Assembly (NCBI GenBank): GCA_031385545.1
Contig: JANNBN010000027.1
Location: forward strand, 1-47,479
Length of the DNA: 47,479 nucleotides
Origin: JANNBN01 sp031385545
GTDB taxonomy: Bacteria; Actinomycetota; Acidimicrobiia; Acidimicrobiales; JANYDT01
Reading direction: 5' to 3'
Shown here: positions 31,894 through 39,467 of the stretch, in pieces
How positions within the stretch are numbered: position 1 is the first letter of the stretch
How the letters are laid out: the number at the start of each line of letters is the position of its first letter
Notes under the pieces: generated by a model
Databases searched by the model: none
Seen by the model: the letters and a program-made list of their open reading frames with translations, nothing else
Told to the model about the DNA's origin: nothing
Position numbers and translations under genes: made by a program

Positions 31894-34587
31894 TCACTCG
31901 ACCCGCACCCCGGCGCCCCTGAGGACTTCCAAGATTTCTTCGCCGTAATTGTCGAGCTTGGTCGGCCCGATCCCTGGCACTCGGGTCATGGCGACGAGCG
32001 ACGAGGGCTTCTTGGCACAAATCGCCCTCAACGTCTGGTCAGACATCACGATGTATGGCGGCACCTTGTCGGCCTTGGCCCTGCTGGTACGCCACGTTCG
32101 CAACGCATCGAACAGTGGCTCGTCTTCGGCTGCCAGGGCTGTCTGACCTGAGACACCCGAACCGCCGGCCGCGGGTCCCTGGCGCACTGCAGCACGCGAT
32201 ATTGCGCCCGTTGAAACCGCGCTTCGAGTCGGAGCTGATCCGTCAAGCTCTGGCACCATCATCGACGGCCGCGATGCGTCGGCCAGGACCACCGTGTTGA
32301 TGCGGCCGCGGGTGATGCCGACGTGTAGCACGCGTCGTTCCTCCTCGTCGTCCTCGGACAACCGATGCGGGAACACACCCGCGTTGACGCCGAACACGAT
32401 GACGTGGTTCCACTCAAGCCCCTTCACCCGGTGCACGGTGGACAGCGTGACAACGGGTATTGCACCGCCATCTGGACTGGCCTCGGCGGCCGGCCGTTTG
32501 GCCAGGCTCTCTCGTAGCCACGGTTCGAAGCGCGCTGGGTCAGGCTCCAGCGCTGCGACCTGCAGCAACGCGTCGAGATCGTCGAGATGGCTTGACCCTT
32601 CGGACCCGGCCGAACGGTCGAGCAGTTCCATGGCACCGTCGAGGCCGATGTCGGCCCGCACGGCGCGGAGGATGGTGACGGTGTTGCTGCCACGGGCAAC
32701 GCGTCGCAGCGATTCGAGATCGTCGACGAACGCGTCGAGCTTGTCGGTCTCGCGGTCGGTCATGGTGGAACCGATCGACCGCAGCTCACTGGCCGACCAC
32801 GCCTTCTTACGGCGCAGCCGGTCCGGGAACCACTGCGGCAGCCCACGGCTGGGGCGGCGCAGGATCTCGACCACGTCGGCCGAGGCGTATCCACCAGCTG
32901 GCCCCGTGCCCACCGCAAGGCGGAGGTAGGCCAGCGCTGCGCGCAGACCGGTTCGTTCGAGGATGCGCTCGTCGAGCGCTCCGTTGACCGGCACCCCGCG
33001 TTGCGTGAGCGCAACCTGGGGGGCAAGAAGCTGCGAGTTGACCCGCGTGAGGAGCGCAATCTGAGCGTGCGGTGAACCGGCGGCGATCCACGCTTGGATC
33101 TGCTCGACCGCTTTCCCCGTGAGCGTCTCGGTGGGGATGAGCGCCACCCTGAATGCGCTGGGATCGGTGCTTGCATCCTCGGCTGGACGGATGTCTTTGA
33201 CAATGCGACGTTGGTTGTAGCCAAGCAACGCGCGTGCCGCCGTGACGATGGGGGCAGCTGACCGGTAGTTGACCTGCAGCGCGTATTCAGCGGCCCCCGG
33301 AAACAGCGAATCGAATTGGATGAGGAACTGTGGGTCGGCCCCCACGTGACCGTAGATGACCTGGTCGTCGTCGCCAACGCCGAAGCAGTCAAGTGTAGGG
33401 ATGGACAGCAGCCGCAGCATGAGAACGTGCGCTGGTGTGAGGTCTTGGAACTCGTCGACCAACAGGTGCCGACACGAACGCTGTGCCTCGGCGCGGAACG
33501 CGCCGTTGGATAGCAACACCTCGATGGTGCGGTAGATCTGCTCGTCGAAGTCAACCGCAGCGCGTTGCGCCAATGCATCGCGATAGCGGATGAACACGCC
33601 CGCGAACCCGGGGACATCGTCGCGCGAAGACTCGGTGTCCCGGGGGTTCTGCAGCCCAAGACGGCACAGCGACAACGCTTCGAGGTACGGGGTCAGCGGG
33701 TCGGTGTTGGCCCGGCGGCGGGACTGCGGAATTTCGACGAGCCCTTCCACAATGCGCCTGACCTCTCCCTCGTCCAGGACATTGAGGCGACCGAGGGACG
33801 CGTTGAGCAGCGACTGGCCGTAGGCATTGAGCGTCTTCACTTGCGGCCGGAAGTCCGCACAGCGGGTTTCCATCTCGGCCCGCGCCTTGACGTTGTAGGC
33901 CACAGCGAGTGTGGTTTCACGTTCATACGCGCGCTTTGTATGAAGGAGCCGCAGTCGCTCGGTGAGCACGCGGGTCTTACCCGAACCCGCTGGGGCGATG
34001 ACGCGAGCGGCGCCACTGCCGTGCCCAACGGCGGCACGCTGGTCAGCAGCAAGATCGGCTTCGAGCGGTTGCTCTGGCGGCGTAACGGTCAGCCGCAGCA
34101 GTTCCACGGTTTCGCTGTGTACGACGAGACCAACCTCGGGAGGCAGCGGACCGCGCGGACCGCCATCGATCCACACCGGGCGACCATCGGGCAGCACCGC
34201 ATCGCCCGAACCGTCGGCGCACGGCGCCGCGCCAAGACGCTCGGCCTTGCGGCCCCACCACCAAATTGGGTCAGCGCCGCGAGCGTCGACGTTGTTGGCC
34301 CACACGAGGAAGTGCAGGCGATCGTGGATTGGTTCGAACCGAGCCCCCGCCTCCCACGGATCGAGGCGGTACGAGCGGGGTTCACGGAACGATGCCGCGT
34401 CGGCGATGAGTTCGAGCACCACCGGCTGGCGGGCGACCCATGCGGCGTGGAGCTGGGCGACGACATGTCCGGGCGCGACAACCGCAGCGTCGTCGATCAC
34501 CACCCGGGGCGCGCCGAGCCAGCCTTCGGGCGGTTCTGCCCCTGCGTTGATGATCACGCCCCGACCAAGGGCTACCGGAAATGTCAC
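31894..34587 (-). CDS. UvrD2-like superfamily I helicase with HRDC domain, SOS-regulated
   Basis: An 897-aa DNA repair helicase. An N-terminal ~180-residue segment (rich in Trp and Val, e.g. FLVWANNVDARGADPIWWWG) is not part of the standard fold. Then come motif I APAGSGKTR (near 200), VDEFQDLTP, GVGDDDQVIYG, LSTVHRVKGLEW and VLHVGITRGR. A C-terminal HRDC-like domain follows (about 835-897, YIVMSDQTLRAICAKKP, VPGIGPTKLDNYG), as in mycobacterial UvrD2. The GTG at 34587 is chosen because a LexA box and -10 box sit just upstream; a GTG at 34617 lies within that promoter. Confidence 0.93.
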   Translation of the reverse strand: MTFPVALGRGVIINAGAEPPEGWLGAPRVVIDDAAVVAPGHVVAQLHAAWVARQPVVLELIADAASFREPRSYRLDPWEAGARFEPIHDRLHFLVWANNVDARGADPIWWWGRKAERLGAAPCADGSGDAVLPDGRPVWIDGGPRGPLPPEVGLVVHSETVELLRLTVTPPEQPLEADLAADQRAAVGHGSGAARVIAPAGSGKTRVLTERLRLLHTKRAYERETTLAVAYNVKARAEMETRCADFRPQVKTLNAYGQSLLNASLGRLNVLDEGEVRRIVEGLVEIPQSRRRANTDPLTPYLEALSLCRLGLQNPRDTESSRDDVPGFAGVFIRYRDALAQRAAVDFDEQIYRTIEVLLSNGAFRAEAQRSCRHLLVDEFQDLTPAHVLMLRLLSIPTLDCFGVGDDDQVIYGHVGADPQFLIQFDSLFPGAAEYALQVNYRSAAPIVTAARALLGYNQRRIVKDIRPAEDASTDPSAFRVALIPTETLTGKAVEQIQAWIAAGSPHAQIALLTRVNSQLLAPQVALTQRGVPVNGALDERILERTGLRAALAYLRLAVGTGPAGGYASADVVEILRRPSRGLPQWFPDRLRRKKAWSASELRSIGSTMTDRETDKLDAFVDDLESLRRVARGSNTVTILRAVRADIGLDGAMELLDRSAGSEGSSHLDDLDALLQVAALEPDPARFEPWLRESLAKRPAAEASPDGGAIPVVTLSTVHRVKGLEWNHVIVFGVNAGVFPHRLSEDDEEERRVLHVGITRGRINTVVLADASRPSMMVPELDGSAPTRSAVSTGAISRAAVRQGPAAGGSGVSGQTALAAEDEPLFDALRTWRTSRAKADKVPPYIVMSDQTLRAICAKKPSSLVAMTRVPGIGPTKLDNYGEEILEVLRGAGVRVE

Positions 34588-34593
34588 CGGGTC

Positions 34594-34599
34594 AGTGTA
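34594..34599 (-). promoter_or_regulatory. -10 box (TACACT) for the UvrD2-like gene
   Basis: TACACT lies 6 bases before the GTG at 34587, so the transcript is probably leaderless. The adjacent LexA box lies in the -10/-35 spacer, where binding would block RNA polymerase. Confidence 0.6.
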
Positions 34600-34615
34600 G
34601 CGAACGTTCGTTCGC
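34600..34615. promoter_or_regulatory. SOS box (LexA operator)
   Basis: GCGAACGTTCGTTCGC is a perfect palindrome with CGAAC-N4-GTTCG at 34601-34614, the core of the LexA operator in actinobacteria and Bacillus. It lies directly upstream of the UvrD2-like -10 box. Confidence 0.8.
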
Positions 34616-34665
34616 ACTTGTCACGCGTCTCGGCGGCGCTATGCCCGACGCAATGTCCGTCAGCG

Positions 34666-34851
34666 TCAGCGTCTGCGGCCGCGGCGTTTGGAACTGTCCA
34701 ACCCGCGCACCTTGACCGCGACATCGCCGTCATGGACGTGAAGCCGCAAGTAGGCGAGTGCTTCTTGTCGGCGCGGCTCAAGGTCAGCAGGCAGCACCCT
34801 GAGCGAGTTCGGAGACGATTGCGGCGGCTGGCTCATCGCCTGCTCTGACAT
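34666..34851 (-). CDS. Small basic hypothetical protein
   Basis: A 61-aa frame (MSEQAMSQPPQSS ... LPADLEPRRQEALAYLRLHVHDGDVAVKVRGLDSSKRRGRRR). The middle reads like a helix-strand unit and the end is a Lys/Arg-rich tail suggesting nucleic-acid contact. It lies upstream of the UvrD2-like gene on the same strand. No family is recognised, and the ribosome site (GGGTGG) is weak, so the call is tentative. Confidence 0.5.
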   Translation of the reverse strand: MSEQAMSQPPQSSPNSLRVLPADLEPRRQEALAYLRLHVHDGDVAVKVRGLDSSKRRGRRR

Positions 34852-34908
34852 CCACCCATGTTGGCAGACCACAAACGTTTTGGGAGGGCAGTTACGGCAC
34901 GCGGCCAA

Positions 34909-34914
34909 TAGGGT
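34909..34914 (+). promoter_or_regulatory. Putative -10 box (TAGGGT) for the membrane protein gene
   Basis: TAGGGT lies 7 bases before the ATG at 34922 with no Shine-Dalgarno sequence. Confidence 0.45.
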
Positions 34915-34921
34915 GCGTTCC

Positions 34922-35317
34922 ATGAATTGGAACAACGTTGGCGTCCGACAGTTGCTCGTGCAACTTGTTTCGGCCGTCCCCTGGACCGTGCTGTGCATCG
35001 TTGGCATGTCCGTCGGCCTGAAGTATGACCGCTTACATCCGAAAGCGGCACGTCGGTTGATCACGGGAAGCGCGCTGCTGCTCGTCGGCCATGTCGCGGG
35101 GATTGCGCTCTTCATGGCGTTTCTTGCACTTGAGGACCGGAGCCGCTGGATCGGTGGTTACAGCGCTGTTTCGCTGCTGGTGAGCCTGACGGTGCTCGCT
35201 GGCACAGCGCTGATCATTGCTGCGGTGTTCGCCGGCCGCACCCTTCGCGACGTCAGCGGCCAAGTCACTGGCCAGGTTGACGCAACCAGGCAATGGCCTG
35301 GTCAGCAACCGATGTGA
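34922..35317 (+). CDS. Small integral membrane protein
   Basis: A 131-aa protein with three hydrophobic helices: about 10-32 (VQLVSAVPWTVLCIVGMSVG), 46-68 (GSALLLVGHVAGIALFMAFL) and 80-103 (SLLVSLTVLAGTALIIAAVF), and a polar tail with VSGQVTGQVD. No family is recognised. A TANNNT box precedes the ATG. Its last 53 bp overlap the convergent DUF3445 gene. Confidence 0.7.
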   Translation: MNWNNVGVRQLLVQLVSAVPWTVLCIVGMSVGLKYDRLHPKAARRLITGSALLLVGHVAGIALFMAFLALEDRSRWIGGYSAVSLLVSLTVLAGTALIIAAVFAGRTLRDVSGQVTGQVDATRQWPGQQPM

Positions 35318-36125
35318 GCGATTTGTACGCGCGCACATCATTTGGCATCGCTGCCAACGCGTCGGCCAGGCGGTGTCGATCCACGGTTGCCACTACGGCG
35401 TGGGGTAGCGGCCTGAGATACGTGCGAATGGTGAACAGGATTGCGCGGGTCTCCGGCAGCCGACGCAAGGTCTGACGTTCGACGCGCAGATACAGCGCGG
35501 TCGGTTCCACTGGCAGCGCGTCGGTACGGCCGTGCCCGGTGGGCTGGAACAGAGCGCCGTCGTCGATGACGCTCCAGTTCAGCCGCCACACCGGCCGATC
35601 AACGCGCAGTCGGTCCAGTAGGTCGTCAGTTGGCTTGCCAATGTCGCGCGCGTATCGTGCAACGGGCTGGTGGATTGCCTGCATCGGTAGTCCGATCTTG
35701 TCGGCCAATCGCCACCGGCCGGGGAAGCACAGCGATGCTGCAGCCAGCCGCGGTTCACCATCGTGGTGCACCATGAGACACAGGTCCTCTTGCACCTGCC
35801 GCCCGGCGGCGTCGAGCGGATGAAGACCTTCACCGATGGGACCCACGTCACCGACGAGCGACGGAAAGTACGTCAGCATATGAGTTTCAATGAGGCCCAG
35901 AACTTCCGAAGATGCATCGGCGGCATAGGGCAGCGCAATGAACACCTCGCCGTGACGGTTGGTGAGCAGATTCTGTTTCAGCGCCAACTCGTCGGCGAAC
36001 CGGTCGTCGGGTTCGATCCACGTCGCAAGGTCAAGCGGCCGCACACCGATGCGCTGACGAAACGGACGACCGTCGAACGGCAGATACGCAATCCCCGAAA
36101 CTGGGTCCGGCCGACTCTGATTCAC
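35265..36125 (-). CDS. DUF3445 / heme-dependent oxidative N-demethylase-like protein
   Basis: A 286-aa protein of the DUF3445 family, related to the alpha subunit of heme-dependent oxidative N-demethylase. Family-like segments are YLPFDGRPFRQRIGVRPLDLATWIEPDDR, QEDLCLMVHHDGEPRLAAASLCFPGRWRLADKIGLPMQAIHQPV with its conserved His and Cys, RLNWSVIDDGALFQ, and LRVERQTLRRLPETRAILFTIRTYL. The ATG overlaps the upstream phosphotransferase stop by 4 bp, so they are coupled. The 3' end overlaps the convergent membrane-protein gene. Substrate unknown. Confidence 0.85.
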   Translation of the reverse strand: MNQSRPDPVSGIAYLPFDGRPFRQRIGVRPLDLATWIEPDDRFADELALKQNLLTNRHGEVFIALPYAADASSEVLGLIETHMLTYFPSLVGDVGPIGEGLHPLDAAGRQVQEDLCLMVHHDGEPRLAAASLCFPGRWRLADKIGLPMQAIHQPVARYARDIGKPTDDLLDRLRVDRPVWRLNWSVIDDGALFQPTGHGRTDALPVEPTALYLRVERQTLRRLPETRAILFTIRTYLRPLPHAVVATVDRHRLADALAAMPNDVRAYKSLTSVADQAIAWLRQPGQ

Positions 36126-37042
36126 GCAGGCAACCCCGCAATCTCCATGCCGTCAAGCGCAGCGATCCGGTCCAGCCACACGTCTCGCACCGCGGTGGCC
36201 GCATCGGTGCGAACCAGCAGCACGGCCATCTGGCTCAGCACGCAGGCACGCACCGGCTCGGACCCCCAACCGAGCGCCCGTAGCGCCCAGGGGCCATAGG
36301 TCTCGACAAACGATGGCCACGCCGCGTCCAGCAGCCCTCGGAACCACAACGTCCAGTACAGCCACGACAGGTCCGACAGTGCGTTGCCCCAGCCGCCCAG
36401 TTCCCAGTCGATGAACGCTGCGATGCGCAGCCGGGTTCCGGCACGGTCAGTCTCGATGTCGAGCATCACGTTGTGCAGCCCAGGATCACCGTGGAGGAAG
36501 GCAACACCATGTCCATGCACCGGGTGGTCGATAGCCTCCGCGAGCCGCTCGACGACGGTGGCGGGCACCGTCATTCCCTCGAGTCTCCGACGGGCATCGC
36601 CAAGGAGGCCGGCGCGTTCGAACAGCAGGCCCGCCGCCGGATGAGGCGCGCAGCCGTGCACCGTGCGTAGAAGCCGACCCATCAGCGTTCCGAACACGGC
36701 AGCTGAGGCGGGGTCGGCCTGCAGTTGCACGAGGTGCACCGGGCCGGGGCTGCCAGACGAGCGGACGGTGGCGAGGACCGCCCACTCGTCGTCGACCGAT
36801 GAACCGATGAGCGTCGGAGCAGAGCACCCGAGGCCGTCGAGATTGCGCAGCAGTTCGATCTCGCGCGTCACGTCGGCCCGCTTCACCTCGGCGCTGGCGG
36901 CCTTCACGATGGAGTCGCCCACCACGAACACGAAGTTGGAGTGGCCCCCGATCGTTGCGGTTGCCGCGCGCACCGGGTGGCCGAGGATGGCTTCGACGCG
37001 TTCGGCAAGCGACGCAGGAACCATGACCGACGCACCGGTCAT
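36122..37042 (-). CDS. Aminoglycoside/choline-kinase-like phosphotransferase
   Basis: A 306-aa APH-fold protein. VAFLHGDPGLHNVML is the Brenner motif with catalytic Asp, and IAAFIDWELGGWGNALSDLSWLYW holds the DFG-equivalent Asp. The small-molecule substrate is unknown; kinship to macrolide or aminoglycoside kinases does not imply resistance. The ATG at 37042 follows CGAGGG at good distance. It lies between ddl (58 bp) and the coupled DUF3445 gene, so it may act with them. Confidence 0.85.
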   Translation of the reverse strand: MTGASVMVPASLAERVEAILGHPVRAATATIGGHSNFVFVVGDSIVKAASAEVKRADVTREIELLRNLDGLGCSAPTLIGSSVDDEWAVLATVRSSGSPGPVHLVQLQADPASAAVFGTLMGRLLRTVHGCAPHPAAGLLFERAGLLGDARRRLEGMTVPATVVERLAEAIDHPVHGHGVAFLHGDPGLHNVMLDIETDRAGTRLRIAAFIDWELGGWGNALSDLSWLYWTLWFRGLLDAAWPSFVETYGPWALRALGWGSEPVRACVLSQMAVLLVRTDAATAVRDVWLDRIAALDGMEIAGLPA

Positions 37043-37100
37043 CGCCGGCCCTCGATGACCCCGATGGCTCCGAGCGCTGACAGGCCCACGTCCACCGCGA

Positions 37101-38276
37101 TCAGCGCAGGCGAGCGCGGCCGTGGTACACGGCACGGCGGGCATGGCGTTGCAACGCCAGGTCCACGAGACGGTCGACCAATGCTGCGTACGGCACGCCT
37201 GACGCTTCCCACAGCTTCGGGTACATCGAGATGGGTGTGAAGCCGGGAATGGTGTTGATCTCGTTCACCAGCCACCCGCGGCCGCTGGGCTCGAAGAAAA
37301 AGTCCACCCGCGCCATACCTTCGCAGCGCAAGGCGCCATAGGCCAGGCGAGCAATTTCCTGGCCGCTTGCCGTGTCTGCAGCGGAGAACGTGGCTGGAAT
37401 TTCGAACGTTGCGTTGCCGTTGATGTACTTATCTTCGAAGTCGTAGAACTCTTTGGCTGGGAACACCTCGCCGGGCAAAGACACTTCGGGCAGTTCGTTG
37501 CCAAGCACTGCGAACTCGATCTCTCGCCCGGTGATCGATTCCTCGACCACGATGGTGTCGTCGAATCGCATGGCCTCGTGCAGCGCCGCAAGGAACTCGG
37601 GGAGGTCGTGCGCCTTGGTGACTCCGACCGAGGAACCCATGTTGGCTGGCTTCACGAACACCGGCCAGCCGAGCGTTGTTTCGACCTCTTGTGCCGCAAC
37701 CACACGGGCGTCGTCGGAGTCGAGTTCCCAGCTGCGCCACGCCAACCACTTGGCCTGCGGGATGCCAGCCGCGTCGAACATCATCTTGGCAACCGCTTTG
37801 TCCATCGACACCGCCGAGCCCAGCACGCCTGACCCGACATATGGGATGCCAGCAAGTTCCAGCATCCCCTGCACGGTGCCGTCTTCGCCAAGGGGCCCAT
37901 GCAGCACCGGCAACACGACCACCTGACCACCGCCTTGCACGTCAGGGCGCTGCAGCACTGCACTCGCCTCGACGCGTTGGCCTGCGGCGGCCAGGGCGCG
38001 CGGTACATCAATGGCTCCGGCAGCACCATGTAGGAGCGCCAATGCCGATTCGCTGTGTGCCCACTCCCCGTCCTGGGAAATGCCGATCGGCATCACGTCG
38101 TAGCGGGTCTTATCGAGCGCGTTGAGCACGTGCACTGCAGAGATGCACGACACCTCGTGCTCGGCTGACTGCCCGCCGAACAGCACGATCACCGTGGTGC
38201 GCGGCTCGGGGGTCGAGTGGTCAGCGGGCTCGCCGGGGTCGTCGCAGCCGGGGTCGCCGCGGTCGGGGGCTGTCAC
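37101..38276 (-). CDS. ddl: D-alanine--D-alanine ligase
   Basis: ATP-grasp enzyme making the D-Ala-D-Ala dipeptide of peptidoglycan. The 391 aa include VLFGGQSAEHEVSCISA (N-terminal), LPVLHGPLGEDGTVQGMLELAGIPYVGSGVLGSA, VFVKPANMGSSVGV and RVDFFFEP ... VNEINTIPGFT. The start is the GTG at 38276, whose GTGA overlaps the stop of the upstream membrane protein; ~26 extra polar residues precede the family start. It begins the ddl - phosphotransferase - DUF3445 run. Confidence 0.96.
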   Translation of the reverse strand: MTAPDRGDPGCDDPGEPADHSTPEPRTTVIVLFGGQSAEHEVSCISAVHVLNALDKTRYDVMPIGISQDGEWAHSESALALLHGAAGAIDVPRALAAAGQRVEASAVLQRPDVQGGGQVVVLPVLHGPLGEDGTVQGMLELAGIPYVGSGVLGSAVSMDKAVAKMMFDAAGIPQAKWLAWRSWELDSDDARVVAAQEVETTLGWPVFVKPANMGSSVGVTKAHDLPEFLAALHEAMRFDDTIVVEESITGREIEFAVLGNELPEVSLPGEVFPAKEFYDFEDKYINGNATFEIPATFSAADTASGQEIARLAYGALRCEGMARVDFFFEPSGRGWLVNEINTIPGFTPISMYPKLWEASGVPYAALVDRLVDLALQRHARRAVYHGRARLR

Positions 38277-38653
38277 GGCACAACCACCTTGCCGACCAGC
38301 AGCGCACGGATGCCGAGGCCCATGATGAACAACCCACCGAACCCGTACAGGAGGTAGAGGCGGTGGCGCATCGACTGGCGGTAGGAGTACAGGATGCCCA
38401 CGGCAATGATGCCGACGAAGCCATAGAACATGTGGAACTGCGGCACAGCCAGCTTCTCCTTGCTGTACATCCACACCCCCAGGCCGACCTGGATGAAGAT
38501 CGCCACTTCGACGAACCCGATGTACCACCACAGGGCACGCATTCTCAGCTGCTCGAACCGATGCGCCCCAAGCGACCACACTCCGGCCAAGCCATTACCG
38601 ATGATGACGACCCACGCCCAGGCCGTATGGATACCGAGCACACTTGCAAGCAC
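38273..38653 (-). CDS. Four-helix membrane protein upstream of ddl
   Basis: A 126-aa protein with four hydrophobic helices: about 1-26 (LGIHTAWAWVVIIGNGLAGVWSL), 39-58 (ALWWYIGFVEVAIFIQVGLG), 72-90 (FHMFYGFVGIIAVGILYSY) and 101-120 (LLYGFGGLFIMGLGIRALLV). The GTG at 38653 lies 8 bases after TAGCGT; an in-frame TTG at 38722 would add 23 polar residues, so the start is uncertain. It overlaps ddl by 4 bp, hinting at an envelope role. Family not recognised. Confidence 0.7.
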   Translation of the reverse strand: MLASVLGIHTAWAWVVIIGNGLAGVWSLGAHRFEQLRMRALWWYIGFVEVAIFIQVGLGVWMYSKEKLAVPQFHMFYGFVGIIAVGILYSYRQSMRHRLYLLYGFGGLFIMGLGIRALLVGKVVVP

Positions 38654-38741
38654 GGCCTCCGACGCTACTCGGGACGGCTCACTCAACTGGGTGAGGGTTT
38701 CTCGCAGCCCAGCCGAACCCAATGCCGCTCGGCGACCCGAT

Positions 38742-39149
38742 TCATCGCCACCAGAGCGCGCCTAAACCTGGACTCACCACTTCAATGCCTTCGTATTCGC
38801 AGCCAGCAGCAAGACGTCGGTCATAGGTGATCACCGCTGCGAGATCGTCGGCAAGTTCCATCGCCGAGGCAAGGTGCAAGGCGTCCAAGGTTCGGAGTTC
38901 ACGAACCCCAACAGTTCGAGCGGAGCTGTAGGTCGTTTCAGACGGTACGACCATCGTCAGGACTCTCAGCGCTTCATCGATGGCCAGCGCGTCGATGCCC
39001 AACCGCGGCCCTGCTCGATGAGCCTCGACTGCGAGCAACGTTGACGACCACAGCCCACGCTCATTGACGTATCGACGCAACACTCCGGAATGCTCCTCCG
39101 CAACGAGCAGCTTCAGAAACGCCGACGTGTCGATATAGCTGACCGCCAT
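38742..39149 (-). CDS. vapC: VapC-type PIN-domain toxin
   Basis: A 135-aa PIN ribonuclease. The four acidic residues of the active site are visible: D7 (SYIDTSAF), E42 (LAVEAHRAG), D89 (RTLDALHLASAMEL) and D110 (ITYDRRL). The ATG at 39149 gives the normal short start; a longer frame overlaps the antitoxin. It lies 10 bp after the antitoxin gene and ends about 90 bp before the four-helix membrane gene. Confidence 0.92.
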   Translation of the reverse strand: MAVSYIDTSAFLKLLVAEEHSGVLRRYVNERGLWSSTLLAVEAHRAGPRLGIDALAIDEALRVLTMVVPSETTYSSARTVGVRELRTLDALHLASAMELADDLAAVITYDRRLAAGCEYEGIEVVSPGLGALWWR

Positions 39150-39159
39150 TTGCGAACCC

Positions 39160-39423
39160 TCAGGAGTCTGCGCGAAGGTCGTCGAGGACCTCCGAAACCG
39201 TCGATGGAGCCTTTCGAGCTGCCGGCAAATCACCGATCGAAACGGTCGCAGCACGAACTCGCCCCGCGGCGACAAGCGCGCCGGTGCCACCAACTGCCGT
39301 CGGCGGCACGATCACGGCGACAAGCGCGCCTCGGTCGGTAATCCCGACCTGTTCACCGGCTCGAACGCGCCGCAGCACCGCAGCAGAATGCTGCTGCAGC
39401 TCTCGGATCGGCACAGTGTCCAT
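39160..39423 (-). CDS. Phd/YefM-type antitoxin
   Basis: An 87-aa antitoxin. MDTVPIRELQQHSAAVLRRVRAGEQVGITDRGALVAVIVP is a typical Phd/YefM DNA-binding beginning, and the C-terminal tail (APSTVSEVLDDLRADS) would bind and inhibit the toxin. The TANNNT box TACGTT (39432-39437) is 8 bases upstream of the ATG. Such antitoxins repress their own promoter; the 44-bp gap to the divergent SNF2 gene means both could be affected. Confidence 0.9.
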   Translation of the reverse strand: MDTVPIRELQQHSAAVLRRVRAGEQVGITDRGALVAVIVPPTAVGGTGALVAAGRVRAATVSIGDLPAARKAPSTVSEVLDDLRADS

Positions 39424-39431
39424 GTGCGTCG

Positions 39432-39461
39432 AACGTAGCACGACACGGCCAGGGCTACCAT
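39432..39461. promoter_or_regulatory. Divergent leaderless promoters: TACGTT (minus) and TACCAT (plus)
   Basis: TACGTT on the minus strand (39432-39437) is 8 bases before the antitoxin ATG at 39423. TACCAT on the plus strand (39456-39461) is 6 bases before the SNF2 GTG at 39468. The two starts are only 44 bp apart, so the antitoxin could influence both genes. Confidence 0.5.
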
Positions 39462-39467
39462 CCGATC

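Noticed and set aside
34588..34617. GTG at 34617 as start of the UvrD2-like gene
   Set aside because: It lies within the LexA box and before the -10 box, so it would not be in the predicted transcript.
33565..34848. 427-codon plus-strand frame across the UvrD2-like gene start
   Set aside because: It runs antisense to helicase motifs and through the SOS box; no family match.
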